The notes beneath the pieces are model-generated. The model did not search any database and was not told where the DNA came from. It saw nothing but the letters and a program-made list of their open reading frames with translations. 64,000 bases of DNA from Mesostigma viride (lineage: Eukaryota > Streptophyta > Mesostigmatophyceae > Mesostigmatales > Mesostigmataceae): NCBI GenBank assembly GCA_009746045.1, contig RPFO01000436.1:1665351-1729350 (forward strand). Reading direction: 5' to 3'. Every line of letters begins with the position of its first letter. The first letter of the stretch is position 1. This document shows, piece by piece, positions 1 to 12,598 of the stretch. Position numbers and translations under genes: made by a program.

Positions 1-600
1 GATGCTAGCAATTACGATGATGATACCCGAGGTAGTCTATACCTGGGATCGAGAGCTTCTTCTTGTATGGCAATGCCGGCAGGGCGATGACGGTGACGGC
101 CGTCACCGTCATCGCTCTCGACGGGCGTGATGAAAAGTACCTGGTTGATAGGCGGCAGCTATTCACAATATAGGCCGTTTTTTATTACTCCGAATAAAGA
201 GTTAAGAGGTTGGCCCTCGGCAGGGCGATGACGGGGCGCTGACGGGGCGATGACGGGGCGATGACGGGGCGTTCACGCGCGTGATTAATAGAACCTGTTT
301 GATAGGCAGCGGCTATTGGTAATATACTTTGTTGATTAAGAGAAGAGTTTAGATGTTGGCCCGTCGAGGGCGATGACGGTGACGAGCGTCACCGTCATCG
401 CCCTCGACGGGCGTGATGAAAAGCCCATGTTTTATATGCGGTAGCTATTGGTAGTCCGTAGTATATAGGTCGTTGACTATCACTCCGAATAAAGAGTTAA
501 CAGGTTAAGGCCCTCGGCCGGGCGATGACGGGGCGATGACGGGGCGTTGACGCTCGTGATGAATAGGACCTGTTTGATAGGCGGCGGCTATTGCTAATAT
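1..600. repeat. Satellite-like block with long perfect palindromes
   Basis: No gene is visible. The block consists of diverged repeats of a unit containing the phrases CGACGGGCGTGATGAAAAG (near 119 and 405), CTCCGAATAAAGAGTTAA (near 197 and 483) and GGGCGATGACGGGGCG. Two inverted repeats stand out: a perfect 32-bp palindrome at 84-115, and 25-bp perfect arms with a 2-nt loop at 360-411. Both are built from GATGACGGTGACG and its complement. The left edge of the array lies outside the window. Confidence 0.7.
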
Positions 601-603
601 ATA

Positions 604-1024
604 GGTCGGATATTTGTGTACCACCCCCCTCCTTCCCGCGGCAGGTACGCAGCGACCCGCTGTTGTCCTGGCTGCAATTGTGTATCACTTGTACGGTATT
701 TGTGTATCACTTGTACGGTATTTGTGTATCACTTGTCCTCCTTCCCACGGCAGGTACGCAGCGACCCGCTGTTGTCCTGGCTGCAATTGTGTATCACTTG
801 TACGGTATTTGTGTATCACTTGTACGGTATTTGTGTATCACTTGTCCTCCTTCCCACGGCAGGTACGCAGCGACCCGCTGTTGTCCTGGCTGCAATTGTG
901 TATCACTTGTACGGTATTTGTGTACCACCCCCCTCCTTCCCACGGCAGGTACGCAGCGCCCGGCTGTTGTCCTGGCTGCAGTTGTGTACCACCTGTACGG
1001 TATTTGTGTACCACCACCCTCCAT
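604..1024. repeat. Minisatellite, irregular 85-120 bp unit, four copies
   Basis: The phrase GGCAGGTACGCAGCG recurs at about 640, 750, 860 and 946, joined by variable numbers of a sub-repeat TGTGTATCACTTGTACGGTAT. Open frames through it on both strands are only consequences of the repeat. Each unit contains CGGCAG followed by GTACGC, a 3' and a 5' splice-site look-alike back to back. No host exon was identified around it. Confidence 0.8.
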
Positions 1025-2171
<1,147 letters not shown>

Positions 2172-2889
2172 TCCCACCCCCCGCTCTCTTGTCCCTCCCG
2201 CACCCCTCCTCTCTCTTTCCCTTTTCCTTGGCTGTTGAGAAGGACTGGGGTGAAAACTCCAGACCGTTGGTGGCTGCCTTCAAGCAGGAAGTTTCAAGGA
2301 TCAACAAGTTTTTGTGAGCTGTCTGATATGGTCACTGCTGCGACAAAGGTGAGTTATCTTGTTTTTCATGTAATTTTTTTGCTGTAGCTAGGTAAGCCGG
2401 CCATTTTGTACTCCCCTTTCTTTTGCTCTCACGATTTATTCTTGTTGTGGTTTATATGGTCCCGTTAAGTGGCATGCATTATCATTATCCACATTAGTGT
2501 GAGAAACCATCCGCAGTGTTGTAGCTTGCATCTATAACAACAGTTTTTGCTGCCGCCGCCACTGCTATTACCAACATTAAGTCATTCTTGCTTTCTAAGC
2601 ACTCTTTTTCCTCTTAGGCTGTTGGTTGGGATACCAGCCACCCTTGCACGCATAAATTCAAGCACCGGGTGCATGTGAAAACACAACCAAGGCAAGAATG
2701 TCCCCCTCTCGCAATATCCCACCCACGCAACGCACCCAATGCAGCAAGAATGGGACCACCTTGTTGCCATGAGCTCTAGCACCGTTGCCACCCCTAGCTT
2801 TCTACTGTTCCCGTCCATCCTTATTTACACTGGCTGCTTTGCTTGCATTTCTGGCTCAGTGCCAGTTTGCACTTGCTAGCTTGCTAAGA

Positions 2890-3300
2890 CAATAATGCAG
2901 CTTGCAAACGGCAAGGGCAAGCACCCGGGTAAGAGCAAAGGCAACCGCACGAGCAAAGGAAAGGGAAACTGGAAGAGCAAGCACAAGGCCAAGGAAAGGA
3001 CAAAGGCACTTGTGCTTGCCAAAAGGGCAGGCTCAAGGGAAATGACAAGGGCAAGGGCAGGGGCAGGCACAAGGGAAGCGGATAAGGGCAAGGGCAGGCG
3101 CAAGGGAAAGAGATTAGGACAAGTCAAGCACGAGGGAACGGACAAGGGCAAGGGCAGGCACAAGGGAAAAGATGAAGACAAGGGCAGGCACTAGGGAAAG
3201 GATGAGGGCAACGGCAAACACTGGGGATCAAAGGATAGGGGCAAGGGCAGATGCTAGGGTAACAGTTAGGGCAAAGGCAGGCACAAGAGAAGAATAAGGG
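2890..3300. repeat. Purine-rich degenerate minisatellite
   Basis: Strongly strand-asymmetric sequence built from GGGCAAGGGCAGGCACAA-like words; the plus strand is almost without runs of pyrimidine. It encodes a Lys/Gly-rich open frame on the plus strand (2895-3194), but codon structure follows the repeat and no domain is seen. Confidence 0.75.
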
Positions 3301-3530
3301 GCCGTGAAGTATAAGTGGAAATGCGGGTGGCGACATGGGGTTCGATCGGGCCTGCTGATGCAAATGCAGATTTCAACTGCAGTGACAAACACAAGCGTAG
3401 ACATAGGCAACGACAAATTCCTTGCATGTGTGCCTTGCTCTTCACCGGCTGGCTCGTTTGCTAGTTGTCTAACAGTTTCTACCGATAAACATCACTTGCC
3501 ATTGTAAGGTCTGCCTTGCTGCCGTGCTAG

Positions 3531-3762
3531 TGGGTAGCTGGGTGATCGTGCTTGTTCCTTGTCAAGGGAGGGATGCATGTGGAGTAGGTGGGTGGGTGTG
3601 CTTGTTCCTTGCCAAGGAAGGGATGCACAAAGGTTAGATAGGTGCACGTGCTTGTTTCTTGTCAAGGGAGGGACGCACAAAGGGTAGGTGGGGGCACATG
3701 GTTGTGCCTCGTCAAGGGCGGGATGCACGAAGGGTAGGTGGGGGCATGTGGTTGGTCCTTGT
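3531..3762. repeat. Minisatellite, ~58-bp unit, four copies
   Basis: Four diverged copies of a unit containing TGCTTGTTCCTTGTCAAGG, then AGGGATGCACAAAGGGTAGG. No gene is assigned. Confidence 0.85.
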
Positions 3763-4485
3763 CTTTTCACCGCCCAAGCGATGGCGATGTAGCATGCATT
3801 ATACATTTATTCGTGCATTAAAAATCACTTTCCTTACAAGCGGCCTTAGCCGACTCCATCTGCCGTTGCCATTTCTCCGTATTGCATTGTCCGGACACGG
3901 TTTTTGTGTCGCAGGTCTTCCCCCGTAAAGGCACAAGCTGCCTGCGCGCGGAATTATGTGCAGACACCTCGGTTTCCAACACGACGGCTTCCCGCACATA
4001 TCGAGCTCTGGATGTACAACATCTTCCCCCGGCGCACTTGCTCCCGGATGGAGCTTCTGTGCGGTGCCGACATCCCCGGAGCTGTCCTAAGCACCGCATG
4101 GAAACAGTATTTCAAGCCACGAAGAGAAGCCACGAATTTGATATTGACTTGATATTGTCGTCAGAAGACTTGATATGCTATTTTCTGTGAAGGCGTTGGA
4201 TTTTTGTGCATGACATGTAATCCTGCATTTAATAATGAAATTTTTTATGAAATAGGAACTCGTCTTGCATGAGCCTTGCTGCAAATGCCATTCATTTTTT
4301 TCCCCCGGGTAAATGGGTGTTAGGGGTTAGGTTGACCGAAATGATAAGTGAAATCAAAGTGAAATTCTGATAAGTGACATGCGTACTGCAATTCAGAACG
4401 ACATAGCGACATGATTGTAGTACCGGTAGTGTACGCGAGAAGCATACGACGTCGTAACCTACGGGACCGAGTACCGGGATCGTAA

Positions 4486-4660
4486 ATTACCAACTCGTAA
4501 ATTACTACCTCGCAAATTACTACCTCGTACCTTACTACCTCGTAAATTACTACCTCGTACATTACTACCTCGTACATTACTACCTCGTACATTACTACCT
4601 CGTAAATTACTACCTCGTAAATTACTACCTCGTAAATTACTACCTCGTAAATTACGACGT
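4486..4660. repeat. 14-bp tandem repeat (ATTACTACCTCGTA)
   Basis: About eleven near-perfect copies, with A/C variation at the position after CGTA. The minus-strand frame across it repeats Tyr-Glu-Val-Val and is an artefact of the array. Diverged copies continue to about 4760. Confidence 0.93.
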
Positions 4661-4760
4661 CGGATCTTACCTCGGATCTAACTCGTAGCTGACGAGAAAG
4701 ATCCGAACTCTTATACAAACGGTAAGAGTAGTCTGTGCCGTAAATTACCACCTCGTAATT

Positions 4761-5553
4761 TACGCCTCGGATCCTTTTTACTACCCTCGGACGAAAAGTA
4801 TAGTGATTGTACATGTTAGCCCATGACCCCCTGCCTAATACTGCAGCTGAAAGGCTGCAGTGGCAGCTGGGTAGTTTTCTGACAGTGAGAAGCACTGGTC
4901 TAGAAAGTTGGGACATGATGAATGTGTTATTTATTGAATAAAACTTTGTGAGACACTTGATTGGATGACCATGACATGCTGGGGCCTGGAGCACCCATCT
5001 CACTCAGTTAAGAAACCATGCTTGAGACATGGGGCCTTTTTAATGCATCTCTTGTACATGTGTGAGGTGACCTTGGGGTCCTAGTAGGTTATCTGACAGT
5101 TTTTTTAAGGCATTGGGAATGGCTGCGTCCAGTTGATGGCTATGTGTGTTTCTGTTGAAACCCAAAGAAAACTTAAAGTGGGAGTTAGTCTAAGTCTCCC
5201 GCCTGTAGCCTAAGTGGACACGTGCCAGCACCGCCGGCGCCCAATTGGGTACTGGGACGGTGCTGGACTAGAGCAGTCGTGGCATGGACACGTGGCTATA
5301 CTCAGTATGTGATGGGCCGGTACCACAGTACCGGGACTGTAGTTGTCATGTTAGGACTGACTAGATCAGGTTGTAACTGATAGGTTAGTCCATCCAGGAT
5401 CAGTAAGTTAGGCTTAACTTACGCAAAGTCTGGTCAGCCGCAATTGACGGCTGACCAGCGGTATATGTGCCATTCTATCCTAATGCCAAGGTGTCTCGTC
5501 GTCTCCACACTAGCCATTTGGCATCGTTTGCGTGCACTGAGTTTCCCAAGCTC
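4761..5553. other. No gene recognised; short inverted repeats
   Basis: Contains GGTCAGCCG and its complement around a 7-nt loop near 5432-5456, and a GGCCGGTAC inverted pair near 5316-5336. No coding signal is seen. Confidence 0.4.
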
Positions 5554-5814
5554 TCAGCCTGCACTAACTCCCCGGGGGGGAGCCGTCTCGTCCTCCGGCT
5601 TCTCAGGGGAGGGGGGTAGGTCGGTCGGCCTTGCGGCCGCCGTCCCCTCCTCCTGGCAGACATTGTTGTTCTTTTTGTTTTTCTTCTTTTTCTTTGAAAT
5701 GGCCGCATCTCCAGCCGGCTTCTTATTGTTGTCTTTGGGCATCCGCCGATCCTGCCCGTCATCATCGTCGTTAAAGTTAAGCTTCTTTGCGACATTCTTG
5801 TTAATGATAGCCAT
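5554..5814 (-). CDS. Small Lys/Asp-rich hypothetical ORF
   Basis: An 86-codon frame from a good ATG. The predicted peptide begins MAIINKNVAKKL, then an acidic DDDD cluster, a run of Lys-Lys-Asn residues at about 40-50 and a Pro-rich end. The composition suggests a disordered nucleic-acid-binding tail or a first exon, but no family is recognised. It lies among decayed repeats, with a poly-pyrimidine stretch on the plus strand encoding the Lys run. It may be noncoding. Confidence 0.2.
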   Translation of the reverse strand: MAIINKNVAKKLNFNDDDDGQDRRMPKDNNKKPAGDAAISKKKKKNKKNNNVCQEEGTAAARPTDLPPSPEKPEDETAPPRGVSAG

Positions 5815-6711
5815 TGGTAGCAGATAAAATTCAAGTTAGAATACGAATGACCGACTTGGTACAATGCTTGAGAACACAGAGTGCTGAGAGCAATGAATTG
5901 CTTGGTTCATTAGAAAATAGGTTTACCCTTTATCAACGTTCCTCTCACTGGCTGCGCCGCCAGTGACCGTTGGGTGCAGACCGTTGGCCCGAGGCCGCAC
6001 GATGACAGGTCGCAGTCTAGTCACTGCATCGTGTGATCACAGATCAATGCACGCTGCAGTACGGTCCCTATCTAGGATACTCTAGTACCGTCCAATGACA
6101 ATCCCTTAGGGCATGAACGAGCCAGGTACGACAGCGTATTTGCGTGTTGTTTGCAGCGGAATACGTATCCCATGCATTATAAATGACGATTTTATGCATG
6201 CATATTTCAGCAAGCTTCCATGCCTGTTGTAAAGAGTGGTATTAGCCCTGAAGTGCCCAGCTTATGGCATTTCTTTGGAGTTTATCACTCCGTCAGTGCA
6301 GGTAGGCAACGTGTTTGTATTCCAGCACTTTTGGCAGCCTTTGATGGCTTGTTATAATGCATTACTGTGTTGCATGTCATAGATAGCTGTTTACACGCGC
6401 GTAATCCACACACATGTATGAGCACGTTATATATGTAGGGGTAATGGGTTATCCGGGTGGTCTGACCCAAGGAAACCACCATTGGACTATCCAACTAAGT
6501 TGTCCAATGTTGGTATTGAGATTCCCTACCCTTCCTGGGAAGTTAGGGGGGGGTAGACTTTTCCTTGGGAAAAAAAGATCGTCTTTTGGCCAACTTTGAG
6601 TAGAGCTATCATCCAAATGCTTTGATAAACCCGTGATATTATTGCATATTCTGAAAGCCCTTGAAGTGTAGATACTCCTAGCATCTTGGTTGGGGGTATT
6701 TGGAGTATAGT
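5815..6711. other. No gene recognised
   Basis: Mixed sequence without long frames or recognisable mobile-element ends up to the repeat fragment at 6712. Confidence 0.4.
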
Positions 6712-6787
6712 AAAGATAACGGCAGGCTCGAGCTACCATGGTCCGGATTCTCCCGATTTCTGGCCTGCGCTGGTTGTCTCTTTGATA
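6712..6787 (-). mobile_element. Terminal fragment of foldback family (72-bp unit)
   Basis: Reverse complement of the unit that also occurs at 12599-12671 and 26409-26480, including the shared words AGATAACGGCAGGCTCGAG and CCTGCGCTGGTTGTCTC. It ends abruptly at both sides, as the other solitary copies do. Confidence 0.8.
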
Positions 6788-7032
6788 GTGGCCTGTGAGT
6801 TATGATTTTTTTCATTTTCAGGGGTACGAAAGTGCCAAAAATGGGTCAGCGGACTAAGGGTTAATTAATTATTAGTTTGGTTGTTTGGTTACCGAACAAC
6901 TGTTGAACTGGCTGCGAAATTTAATAATTCTTTGTTTGTTTTGTATAACAAGTAGACCCGGTAGGTATAACAAGTAGACCCCCTACTGGTACAATCATCT
7001 TGTACCCACGCCCTGTCCGGCGTCCCCGTTCT

Positions 7033-7465
7033 AGCGATGCACTAGACCCAGGGCTTCTGAGAACACCGACTCCGACTAAAAAGCGTGGACTAAATTGCTG
7101 GCGCGGCGCGTTTTGGGGAAATTAGTCGGACTCCGACTAATCTACTAGTATAGTACCCCGGCTATTTTCGCTAAAACAAGAAAATAGTCGGGGTAGGTTA
7201 GTCGGTGTCCGACTAGCTTAGTCGGGGTGTGCCTCTAGCCATGCTGGCATCCGTACCGGCTTGGAAGTGTGGCTCCACCGGCGTTAGAGGCCACTTACGC
7301 GGCCTGAGCGTGCGGCGCGGCGCTGCTGCTGTCCGTCCCGAGTCGGTGTTCTCAGAAGGGGGAATTCGTGCCCGTTTTTCGGCTCAAGTCCGACTATTGG
7401 TCCGACTAAATTAGTCGGAGTTGGTTAGTCGGAGTCGGTGTTCTCAGAAGGGGTCTACTAGCTGT
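7033..7465. mobile_element. MITE-like element with ~30-bp inverted ends and nested palindromes
   Basis: The left end (CTTCTGAGAACACCGACTCC, from 7049) is matched by its reverse complement ending at about 7452. Outside this, CTAGACCC and GGGTCTA(CTA)G continue the pairing imperfectly. Internal TTAGTCGG words form further palindromes, including a 19-bp perfect one at about 7121-7139. No transposase frame is present, so this looks like a non-autonomous DNA element. A target duplication could not be fixed. Confidence 0.65.
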
Positions 7466-8560
7466 AACCGACCTGACTGACCACGACCACACGCCACCAA
7501 ACAGACCCATTTAGATACCCGGCCCACCCAGTTAGATGAGATGCTTAGGCTGACACACGGATTTCCGGCCTGCGCGCCGCGTATTGCCTACCGCGGCTGA
7601 GCGGGACACCTCAGTACTGTACGGCGGCAGGTCGTACGGTCCTGAGGAGTCATGTGGACTGATGTGCAGTTAGTGCCAGACTGCACATGCCAAGACTCTA
7701 GCTCGACCCGCCAGATCCGGGTTATCCGGGTCTGACGGGCCGAGTGTAGTTGATGCTAGTGACGTGGTCGCATGGCAGTGCAGTGTACAGTTGTCCACTG
7801 GTAGACGCTGCAGTCGGCGTTGCCATAGGCATATATAGGCGTAGCACTGCCGGGTGTGCCACAGCACCGAGTTGCACACGCAGACACAGCGTTCCATTCT
7901 GAGCTCGTTGGGCGTTCATTGTATTATTTACATAATACACATTCTCTTCACTCTCATTTTCAGTGAGTTGTCTGCCTTTAGCCGTCGATCGGCTTCCAAC
8001 TTGGACTGCGCATGGGTACTCCGTACTAATTCAGCATGCCACGCTGGACAGCCTGCGCAATGGCAGCTAGCGAAGCACGCGGCCGCTGGTATAAACACTG
8101 AACCGCTGAGGCCAGACGGACAATCAGCCCAATTAACCCATGACAGTTGACAGTTCTAGGTATACTAGCCAGCGGAACTGTCAATGTCAATTGTGACTGA
8201 ACCTAGGACACACTAGTGCGGCCACACGGTGCCACGATACTACGCCGTGTGTCACCACCCCTTTGCGCCGCGCGTCACAACTACAGCGCGCCACGCGTCA
8301 TCACGACATTATGCCACACGGCATCACCACATTGCGCCACGTGGCAATGTCTGATTGGCCGCTACTAGTCAAATAAATAATCAGTCCCAAATATGAAATA
8401 GAGATGTTTGGTATTGGGCTCAGCCACAACGCTGAGCTTCACATCCCAATACTTCCCACAGGTCCAGCCACCAAATATATATCCTAACACCCCCCCCCCG
8501 GCCCCCCCTAGCTCCGCCTCCACCGACTCCATCACCGCCCAGCCCCGCAACATCGACCAG
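7466..8560. other. No gene recognised
   Basis: No conserved coding sequence. A cluster of CGCCACRYGGC-like words at 8215-8345 (GCCACACGG, GCGCCACGCG, GCCACGTGGC) is the only visible structure. Confidence 0.4.
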
Positions 8561-8572
8561 CGCCTTAAGGAC

Positions 8573-9640
8573 AAATTATGCCATCGCCATTGAGGTCTTG
8601 CAAAACACCGCAGGCCTCACCGCCCAGGCGCGGTGAAGGACATTGCCGCCAAGCCAGCCCCTGCTGGCCTGGCCGGCGATGCTGGAGCTCCGGCCCCGGC
8701 ATCCCGACCTGGGCGGACATGCTTAAGCAGCACACCACCTCCACCACCTCCGCCGTCGCAGCCCAGCTCGAGCAGCAGACGCTCGACCTCAGCAAGGAGG
8801 CCGAGCTCGCCAAGCGCAGCCTTACTTAACGCCATACTCAAGAACTTCGACATGGAGGAAGGTGAGAATTCCGAGAAGCTTGCACGTGCGTTTGAGAGCA
8901 AAATCCTCGCATGATCGCATGGGCCTTCTTGCATGGTGAGATTAAGCTGACCGCCCACCGCCTTCCCCGCGCGCGGGGTATAAGGCAGGGGCGCCCCCGC
9001 TTCTTCTCATCTTTAAGAGCCCAGCGGACAAGATTTCGTTCCTCAGACGCCGCAAGCGGCTCGAGAACACTCACTTCAACCTTGACGACGACTTGACCCT
9101 CATGCACTGTGGCGCAGCAACAACGGCGACGGGAGCTATGGCCGACCTAGTAACCTCCAGCTCCGGCAGACCAAGGCGGGGCAGCCGGTGTACTGGAAGG
9201 GGGCGGCCATCTACGTCGGCCACAAGCCCTGGCATGCGACCCCCGCGGCCCCAGCGACTCCAGACGCCCCAGCTTAGGGGAATATACAGCAGTCGTAGTG
9301 TAGCATAGATAGATCGACCGTGGCCATGTACATGCCCGCCTCCTACAGGCATTATACCAGCTGATTCACGAGCATTATTTAGCCATGTACATGTGTGTCT
9401 ATGATGTGCCACACTCCAGATGATGCCTAGCTTTATTTAGTTATATGCTGTGCCCATGCAGAGAGCTGCTCTCTGCTGAGACGCCACGCTCTAGCTTTTG
9501 TATAGCCATGCTGATCTGATCCCCCCCCATGATGGGATCCCCTTCGCTGGGTTGAACCCGAGACTCTGGGGGGTGCAGCCGTGCAGGTGCCCTTGGGGCA
9601 CCTAGAGCAAGTGTCGTTTACATTCCCACCCTTAATTGGA
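8573..9640 (+). pseudogene. Decayed LINE ORF1-like element, copy 1
   Basis: Homologous to the copy at 60392-61310. Shared blocks in successive frames are WADML...TTSTTSAVAAQL, a Leu/Glu-rich helix (QTLDL...EAELAKRSL), NFxMEEGENSEKLARAFESK and, near the end, VYWKGAAIYVGHKPWHAT. The helix followed by a basic RNA-binding-like half resembles ORF1 proteins of non-LTR retrotransposons; that assignment is an inference. Frames change several times (about 8829, 8914, 9050), so it is not translatable here. The 3' part shares CTCTCTGCTGAGA and AGGTGCCCTTGGGGCACCT-type words with 43190-43470 and 61140-61310. Confidence 0.55.
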
Positions 9641-9699
9641 TGCAGGAAGTAGCTTAGAATGTATTATAGGCCATATGCCCCTTCTTAATATCATAAAAC

Positions 9700-11640
9700 G
9701 CAGCACAGGCAGCGTTCGTATTTTCCGGATACAAGCTACGGCGGAATCCCCGTCAGCCGCCTTCCCTCCTCCTGCCGATGGGGAGGATTCAGCGCCTCAC
9801 ACCATTACGCAACCAGTCGAAGCCATGCGGAAACCATTGCGACGCAGCCACCGACTGACGAGGTGGCCATTAACGCCTCCTCCAAGCGGCATTGCTCCGG
9901 CCCAGCCGACGAGATGGATAGCCAGATCCCTCCGCCTTCGGCTCCTTTTTCCAGCGAGGTAATCCGTGAGGAAGACCCCCTGGACGCTACCGACGACGTT
10001 GTTTTTAACCCAGCGTCTTTCATGCCCGGGCTGGATGTACTCGATCGAGCACGCGTTCTTTTCGCTTTCCGCCTCGAGCAGGCGCAGGCCATCCTGCGCT
10101 ACCTGGCCGACAACGAAATTGCCATCTATTCTCCTGGCACGTCCGGCGAGACCATTTCAGTGGACGACATTGCATGCCGAGCTGGATGAGCCCCAGCTTC
10201 GCCTTTCTGTTTCCTTGAGCCACGCGCAGGCCCCTTGCCTCCGGCCGGGCACTCATTGCCGCTTTCCAAGACGCCGAGCACGGTGCCCACCGCCAACACT
10301 CCTATTGCTTCCCCGGAAGCAGACCTGCTACAGCTCAACCAGAAAGTCGAGGACATGGCAGCCCAGCTAGGCGCCCTGTCAACTGCTATGCTCCAGGACA
10401 CCGCCGAGCTACGCACCAGCATGGCTGAGGTGAAGGCAGCCCTGGCCACCTCGCCCCAGCAAGCCGCCCCCACACCTACCAGCTATGCTAACATGGTGAA
10501 GCAGGCGGACATTGCCAACATGATGGCGGACGCCGCACGCAGGGGGGCAGCGGCCCACAAGACCGCTGTTGAGGAGGACCAACGCTCACGCAGTATTGTG
10601 GTACGTTATTTCGAGCGAGGTCGCGCAGCACCCGGCCGGAAACGGACCTCATGCTTGCACAACGCCTGCACCACAGCCTCATAGTGGGCCGGCTTCATTT
10701 GGGCAACGAACGCATCCGCATTGAGTCGGCAGCCTGGATGGCAGGCCAACCTGGCCCCATCCGGGTGACCTTCAGGAACGTGGCCAGCAAGGTGAAAGTC
10801 CTGCAGGCCCGCTCCTGGGCGGGAGCATGAAACGCGCCCAGCCTCGACGACCTACTCTCCCCAGCCCAGCTCGTCATCATAGAACGGCTTGCTGGGCAGC
10901 GACGCAGCGGTCCAGGCCAGGCGCGATGGCATGCATTCGCACCTACGTCCGCCTTGTCAACTGACACCCCCGTTCTCTTCATCGACGGGAAGCGCACGGC
11001 TGTGCAGGCTCCTAACAAGCGGCCGGCACAAGCCCCACCCCAATTAGCACGCCCCAGCTGCATCGTCGTCGTCAACTCACGTCCCCGGTATGGAGGGCGC
11101 CCGGTAAGGGCACACCCTCGCGGCCTCGCGGTACAATATGCTTTGGGCACAGCCTTTATTAATAAACAAGCCCCTTCCCATCCTCATGTCGCACCGTGCG
11201 AGCATGACCAGGATGCAAGGTCGCCAGGCACGGCACGGTCTACCTTCCCGCCAGTTTACCAGCCTCAAACGCCTCCTGGCCCGCCTTGAGCGGGATGAGG
11301 CTCAGTTGACACGCCGGCGACCCCAGACAGGACGGAGACGACGCATATCCGCCCTGAAAGAAAGACTCGATCCATGCGTTGACAAACATCAACCCCAATC
11401 GCCACCCTCCCCCCCCACACACACCCTCCACCCCCACCCCCACCTCCAGCACTACCCTTCTCCACCCCCACCTCCACCCGGGCCACCCCCCCACAAATAG
11501 GGCAGATAGATGTTGTAGATAGCTGTTGTAGATAGATTAGACCGGTATAGGACTGTTTGCACCCATCCATCCATCCATCCATCCATCGGGGTTAATGCTC
11601 CGTGACTCCCCAACGGGAGCACGAGTTTAATTAAGTAATT
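9700..11640 (+). pseudogene. Decayed LINE ORF1 with coiled coil, plus LINE 3' tail
   Basis: Open frames at 9863-10189 and 10235-10684 and later fragments read as one degraded protein. It has an acidic N-terminal half, a heptad-like coiled coil (about 10330-10440, containing KVEDMAAQLGALS) and then a segment around 10700-10800 resembling the RNA-recognition part of LINE ORF1 proteins (WMAGQPGPIRVTFRNV). Stops and frame changes interrupt it. From about 11500 the sequence is a 3' tail: (ATCC)n, then a GC-stem hairpin GACTCCCCAACGGGAG, then TTAATTAAGTAATTAAT. No reverse transcriptase part is present. Confidence 0.5.
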
Positions 11641-11644
11641 AATA

Positions 11645-12052
11645 TTCTGATCAGGCCGGCACTCCGCAAAGGTGAAAACCATTTGCGTTCAGTGCCGGGC
11701 CGCGGAAAACGCGGAAAAACGCGATCTGCAAATGAATCCGACCGGAATCGAACTGGGGACCTCTCGCACCAACTTTCGCTGACTATAGGACGGACGTCTC
11801 CGGTTACCATGGCATCGCCAACTTACACCTACAGTCATCCGCAAAAGTTCTCCTGTCCGGGGAGTGATGCAAGCCTTTCGGATTTGGTACTAGATAAATC
11901 ACTCGAGATCTGTGTGTAGGAGTACTACACACGTGTCTGCACGCGAGACTTGTTCAGTCTCGCAACGTGAGACGGGCTGAACACGGCTGGATCCTTCTTT
12001 TATTAGAAGGGGGCGTAGCCGGTACTATCGTCTATCGAAATCAGCCAAGCGT
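11645..12052 (-). mobile_element. SINE with truncated tRNA-like core, copy 1
   Basis: Four copies exist in the window (this one, 12053, 42728, 59732). On the minus strand, 11794 to 11737 reads like a tRNA lacking most of its anticodon arm. TCCGTCC and GGTCGGA can pair as an acceptor stem with one mismatch. TAGTCAGCGAAAGTTGG resembles an A box, and AGTTCGATTCC matches the B-box consensus. The A-to-B distance is only about 14 nt, too short for a real tRNA. The copy also holds short hairpins (GGAGTACTACACAC, CGAGACTTGTTCAGTCTCG). Classification as a tRNA-derived SINE is an inference. Confidence 0.6.
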
Positions 12053-12352
12053 ATATTCTGATCAGGCACTCCGCAAAGGTGAAAACCATTTGCGTTCAGT
12101 GCCGGGCCGCGGAAAACGCGGAAAAACGCGATCTGCAAATGAATCCGACCGGAATCGAACTGGGGACCTCTCGCACCAACTTTCGCTGACTATAGGACGG
12201 ACGTCTCCGGTTACCATGGCATCGCCAACTTACACCTACAGTCATCCGCAAAAGTTCTCCTGTCCGGGGAGTGATGCAAGCCTTTCGGATTTGGTACTAG
12301 ATAAATCACTCGAGATCTGTGTGTAGGAGTACTACACACGTGTCTGCACGCG
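12053..12352 (-). mobile_element. SINE copy 2, tandem to copy 1 and truncated
   Basis: Nearly identical to copy 1 from TATTCTGATCAGGC to GTCTGCACGCGAG, then it stops where copy 1 continues with the CGAGACTTG hairpin. In the minus-strand sense it therefore lacks its first ~100 bases. The two copies are head to tail. Confidence 0.75.
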
Positions 12353-12359
12353 AGAGATA

Positions 12360-12598
12360 ATAATTAATATACCCCTCTCTGGGCTATTAATTAATTAGAC
12401 TCGTGCTCCCGTTGGGGAGTCACGGAGCATTAACCCCGATGGATGAATGGATGGATGGGTGCAAACAGTCCTATCGGTCTAAGCTATCTACATCAGCTAC
12501 CTACAACATCTATCTATAACAGCATCACTAACTACAAACATCTATCTAAACAGCATCACGCTCTCTGGGCTATGTGCTACATATACTCCCAACGGAGT
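12360..12598 (-). mobile_element. LINE 3' tail, opposite orientation
   Basis: Reverse complement of the tail at 11500-11640: TTAATTAAT, then CTCCCGTTGGGGAGTCACGG, then GATGGATGAATGGATGG. A second tail motif (TGTGCTACATATACTCCCAACGGAG) follows at 12570-12593. Two LINE tails thus face each other across the SINE pair. Confidence 0.65.

Larger units (their letters stand above)
2328..4152 (+). other. Possible small spliced gene (very tentative)
   Basis: An ATG at 2328 opens seven codons ending exactly at a strong donor (AAG followed by GTGAGT, 2349). Much further on, an acceptor-like stretch (TTTTTGTGTCGCAG, ending 3914) precedes open frames ending at 4152 and 4190, followed by a TGTAA motif at 4216-4220, the polyadenylation signal typical of green algae. 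The space between is minisatellite, as in the introns of the two clear genes in this window. The two frames of the putative last exon give unrelated proteins and neither is recognisable, so no product can be assigned. Confidence 0.2.

Noticed and set aside
11737-11794. A tRNA gene on the minus strand
   Set aside because: Acceptor-like ends and a B box are present, but the anticodon arm is missing and the unit is repeated four times, so a SINE is the better reading.
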